Below are positions 63,490 through 64,000 of a stretch of DNA of 64,000 bases, piece by piece. The stretch is from Pseudorasbora parva (lineage: Eukaryota > Chordata > Actinopteri > Cypriniformes > Gobionidae), in assembly GCF_024679245.1 (NCBI RefSeq), contig NC_090174.1, positions 20,744,024 to 20,808,023 of the forward strand, written 5' to 3'. The translations under genes and the position numbers were made by a program. The first letter of the stretch is position 1. Each line of letters opens with the position of its first letter. The notes below the pieces were generated by a model. It made no database searches and was not told the DNA's origin. It saw only the letters and a list, made by a program, of their open reading frames with translations.

Positions 63490-64000
63490 AACAGCAGAGG
63501 TCGTCACAGCCCTTTACAAGGCAGGCTTACACTTTGAAGTGGAACCTGTTTATCGAGTGGTGCCCTTTTCAACGGTAAGGCCCCCGAAGATGCCTGATCA
63601 GAACTGTGCTTTCCTTCCTGGAAGAGGATTTGGAGTGAAGACTGTCTTCCTTCCCCCTGAAAGTGCATGTTGCCAGAATTGCTACACATCACGATGCAGT
63701 CAAAGATAAGTCAGTAGGAAAGCAAGTTATCAGGTTCCTGAGTGACAAGGTTAAATCCTCCTTGCTTTTACGTCGTACCCTCTTGAAACTTTTCTCTGGT
63801 GCTTATGGCACTGCAGAGAGTGCCCTTTGAACCTATGCAGTAAGCTGAGTTAAAAATGATGTCGTTGAAGACAGTACTCCAGACTTCATTGGCTTCCATC
63901 AAGAGAGTAGGGTATGTGCAAGCGTTTTCGGTGGATGAAGCATGCCTAGAATTCGGCCCTGCTAACTCTCACATTGTCCTAAGACCACAGCCCAGACACG
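63490..64000 (+). pseudogene. Decayed DIRS tyrosine-recombinase relic
   Basis: In shifting plus-strand frames the sequence reads RQAYTLKWNLFIEWC, LSFLEEDLE-stop-RLSSFPLKV, SVGKQVIRFL, LMALQRVPFEPMQ, SLASIKRVGYVQAFSVDEAC and SHIVLRPQPRH. Each lines up in order with the recombinase of the 36483-42656 element. The first catalytic Arg is retained (KRVG). There are at least three stops or frameshifts and the copy runs off the window edge. It is much older than the main DIRS element and probably sits in a col27a1 intron. Confidence 0.8.

Overview
The window is vertebrate nuclear DNA from a teleost, most likely a cyprinid (carp/zebrafish relative). It has small exons with GT-AG introns, AT-rich intergenic DNA and a very dense load of fish-type transposons (Tc1, hAT, palindromic MITEs, LINE tails, a DIRS element). 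There are no bacterial features. Five protein-coding genes can be built exon by exon with intact reading frames across every splice junction: ptrh1 (+, 3474-7272, first exon not found), tor2a (-, 27853-21668, 311 aa), sh2d3c (-, 50497-30646, 612 aa), cfap157 (+, 52340-56979, 483 aa) and the 3' end of a fibrillar collagen that best fits col27a1 (-, 63155-61828). From memory, the first four are neighbours on human 9q34 in a different order, so this is a conserved but rearranged block.

Layout. 1-3.4 kb: transposon fragments, a MULE-like element and two tandem palindromic MITEs. 3.5-7.3 kb: ptrh1, with a second MULE-like copy in an intron. 8-13.7 kb: a Tc1 element split by a palindromic MITE whose centre is a GATA microsatellite, a LINE relic, an internally deleted Tc1 and a hAT element with a perfect 8-bp target duplication. 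15.4-16.2 kb: a CpG-rich block that looks like a non-coding first exon; 18.1-20.5 kb holds GC-rich unique sequence that may be regulatory. 21.7-27.9 kb: tor2a, whose intron 2 holds a hAT nested in a Tc1. 28.4-29.7 kb: another Tc1. 30.6-50.5 kb: sh2d3c, whose 9-kb intron (34587-43638) is mostly a solo LTR (TSD CTGGG) that carries both a DNA transposon and a 6.2-kb DIRS retroelement. 52.3-57.1 kb: cfap157 with a candidate RFX X-box just upstream. 57.8-61.8 kb: repeats. 61.8-63.2 kb: collagen C-propeptide exons. 63.5-64 kb: a decayed second DIRS tyrosine-recombinase relic.

The genes do not form an operon-like unit: they are a mitochondrial peptidyl-tRNA hydrolase, an ER-lumen AAA+ ATPase, a Cas-family adaptor, a sperm/cilia basal-body protein and an extracellular-matrix collagen. 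The most noteworthy observations concern mobile DNA. First, a DIRS element keeps its inverted repeats and internal complementary region, with boundaries that can be set to the base. Second, a MULE-like MITE family with 9-bp target duplications carries a RecQ-type helicase fragment whose Walker A lysine codes for Glu in all three copies. Third, one of those copies inserted exactly across an sh2d3c 5' splice site and duplicated it.
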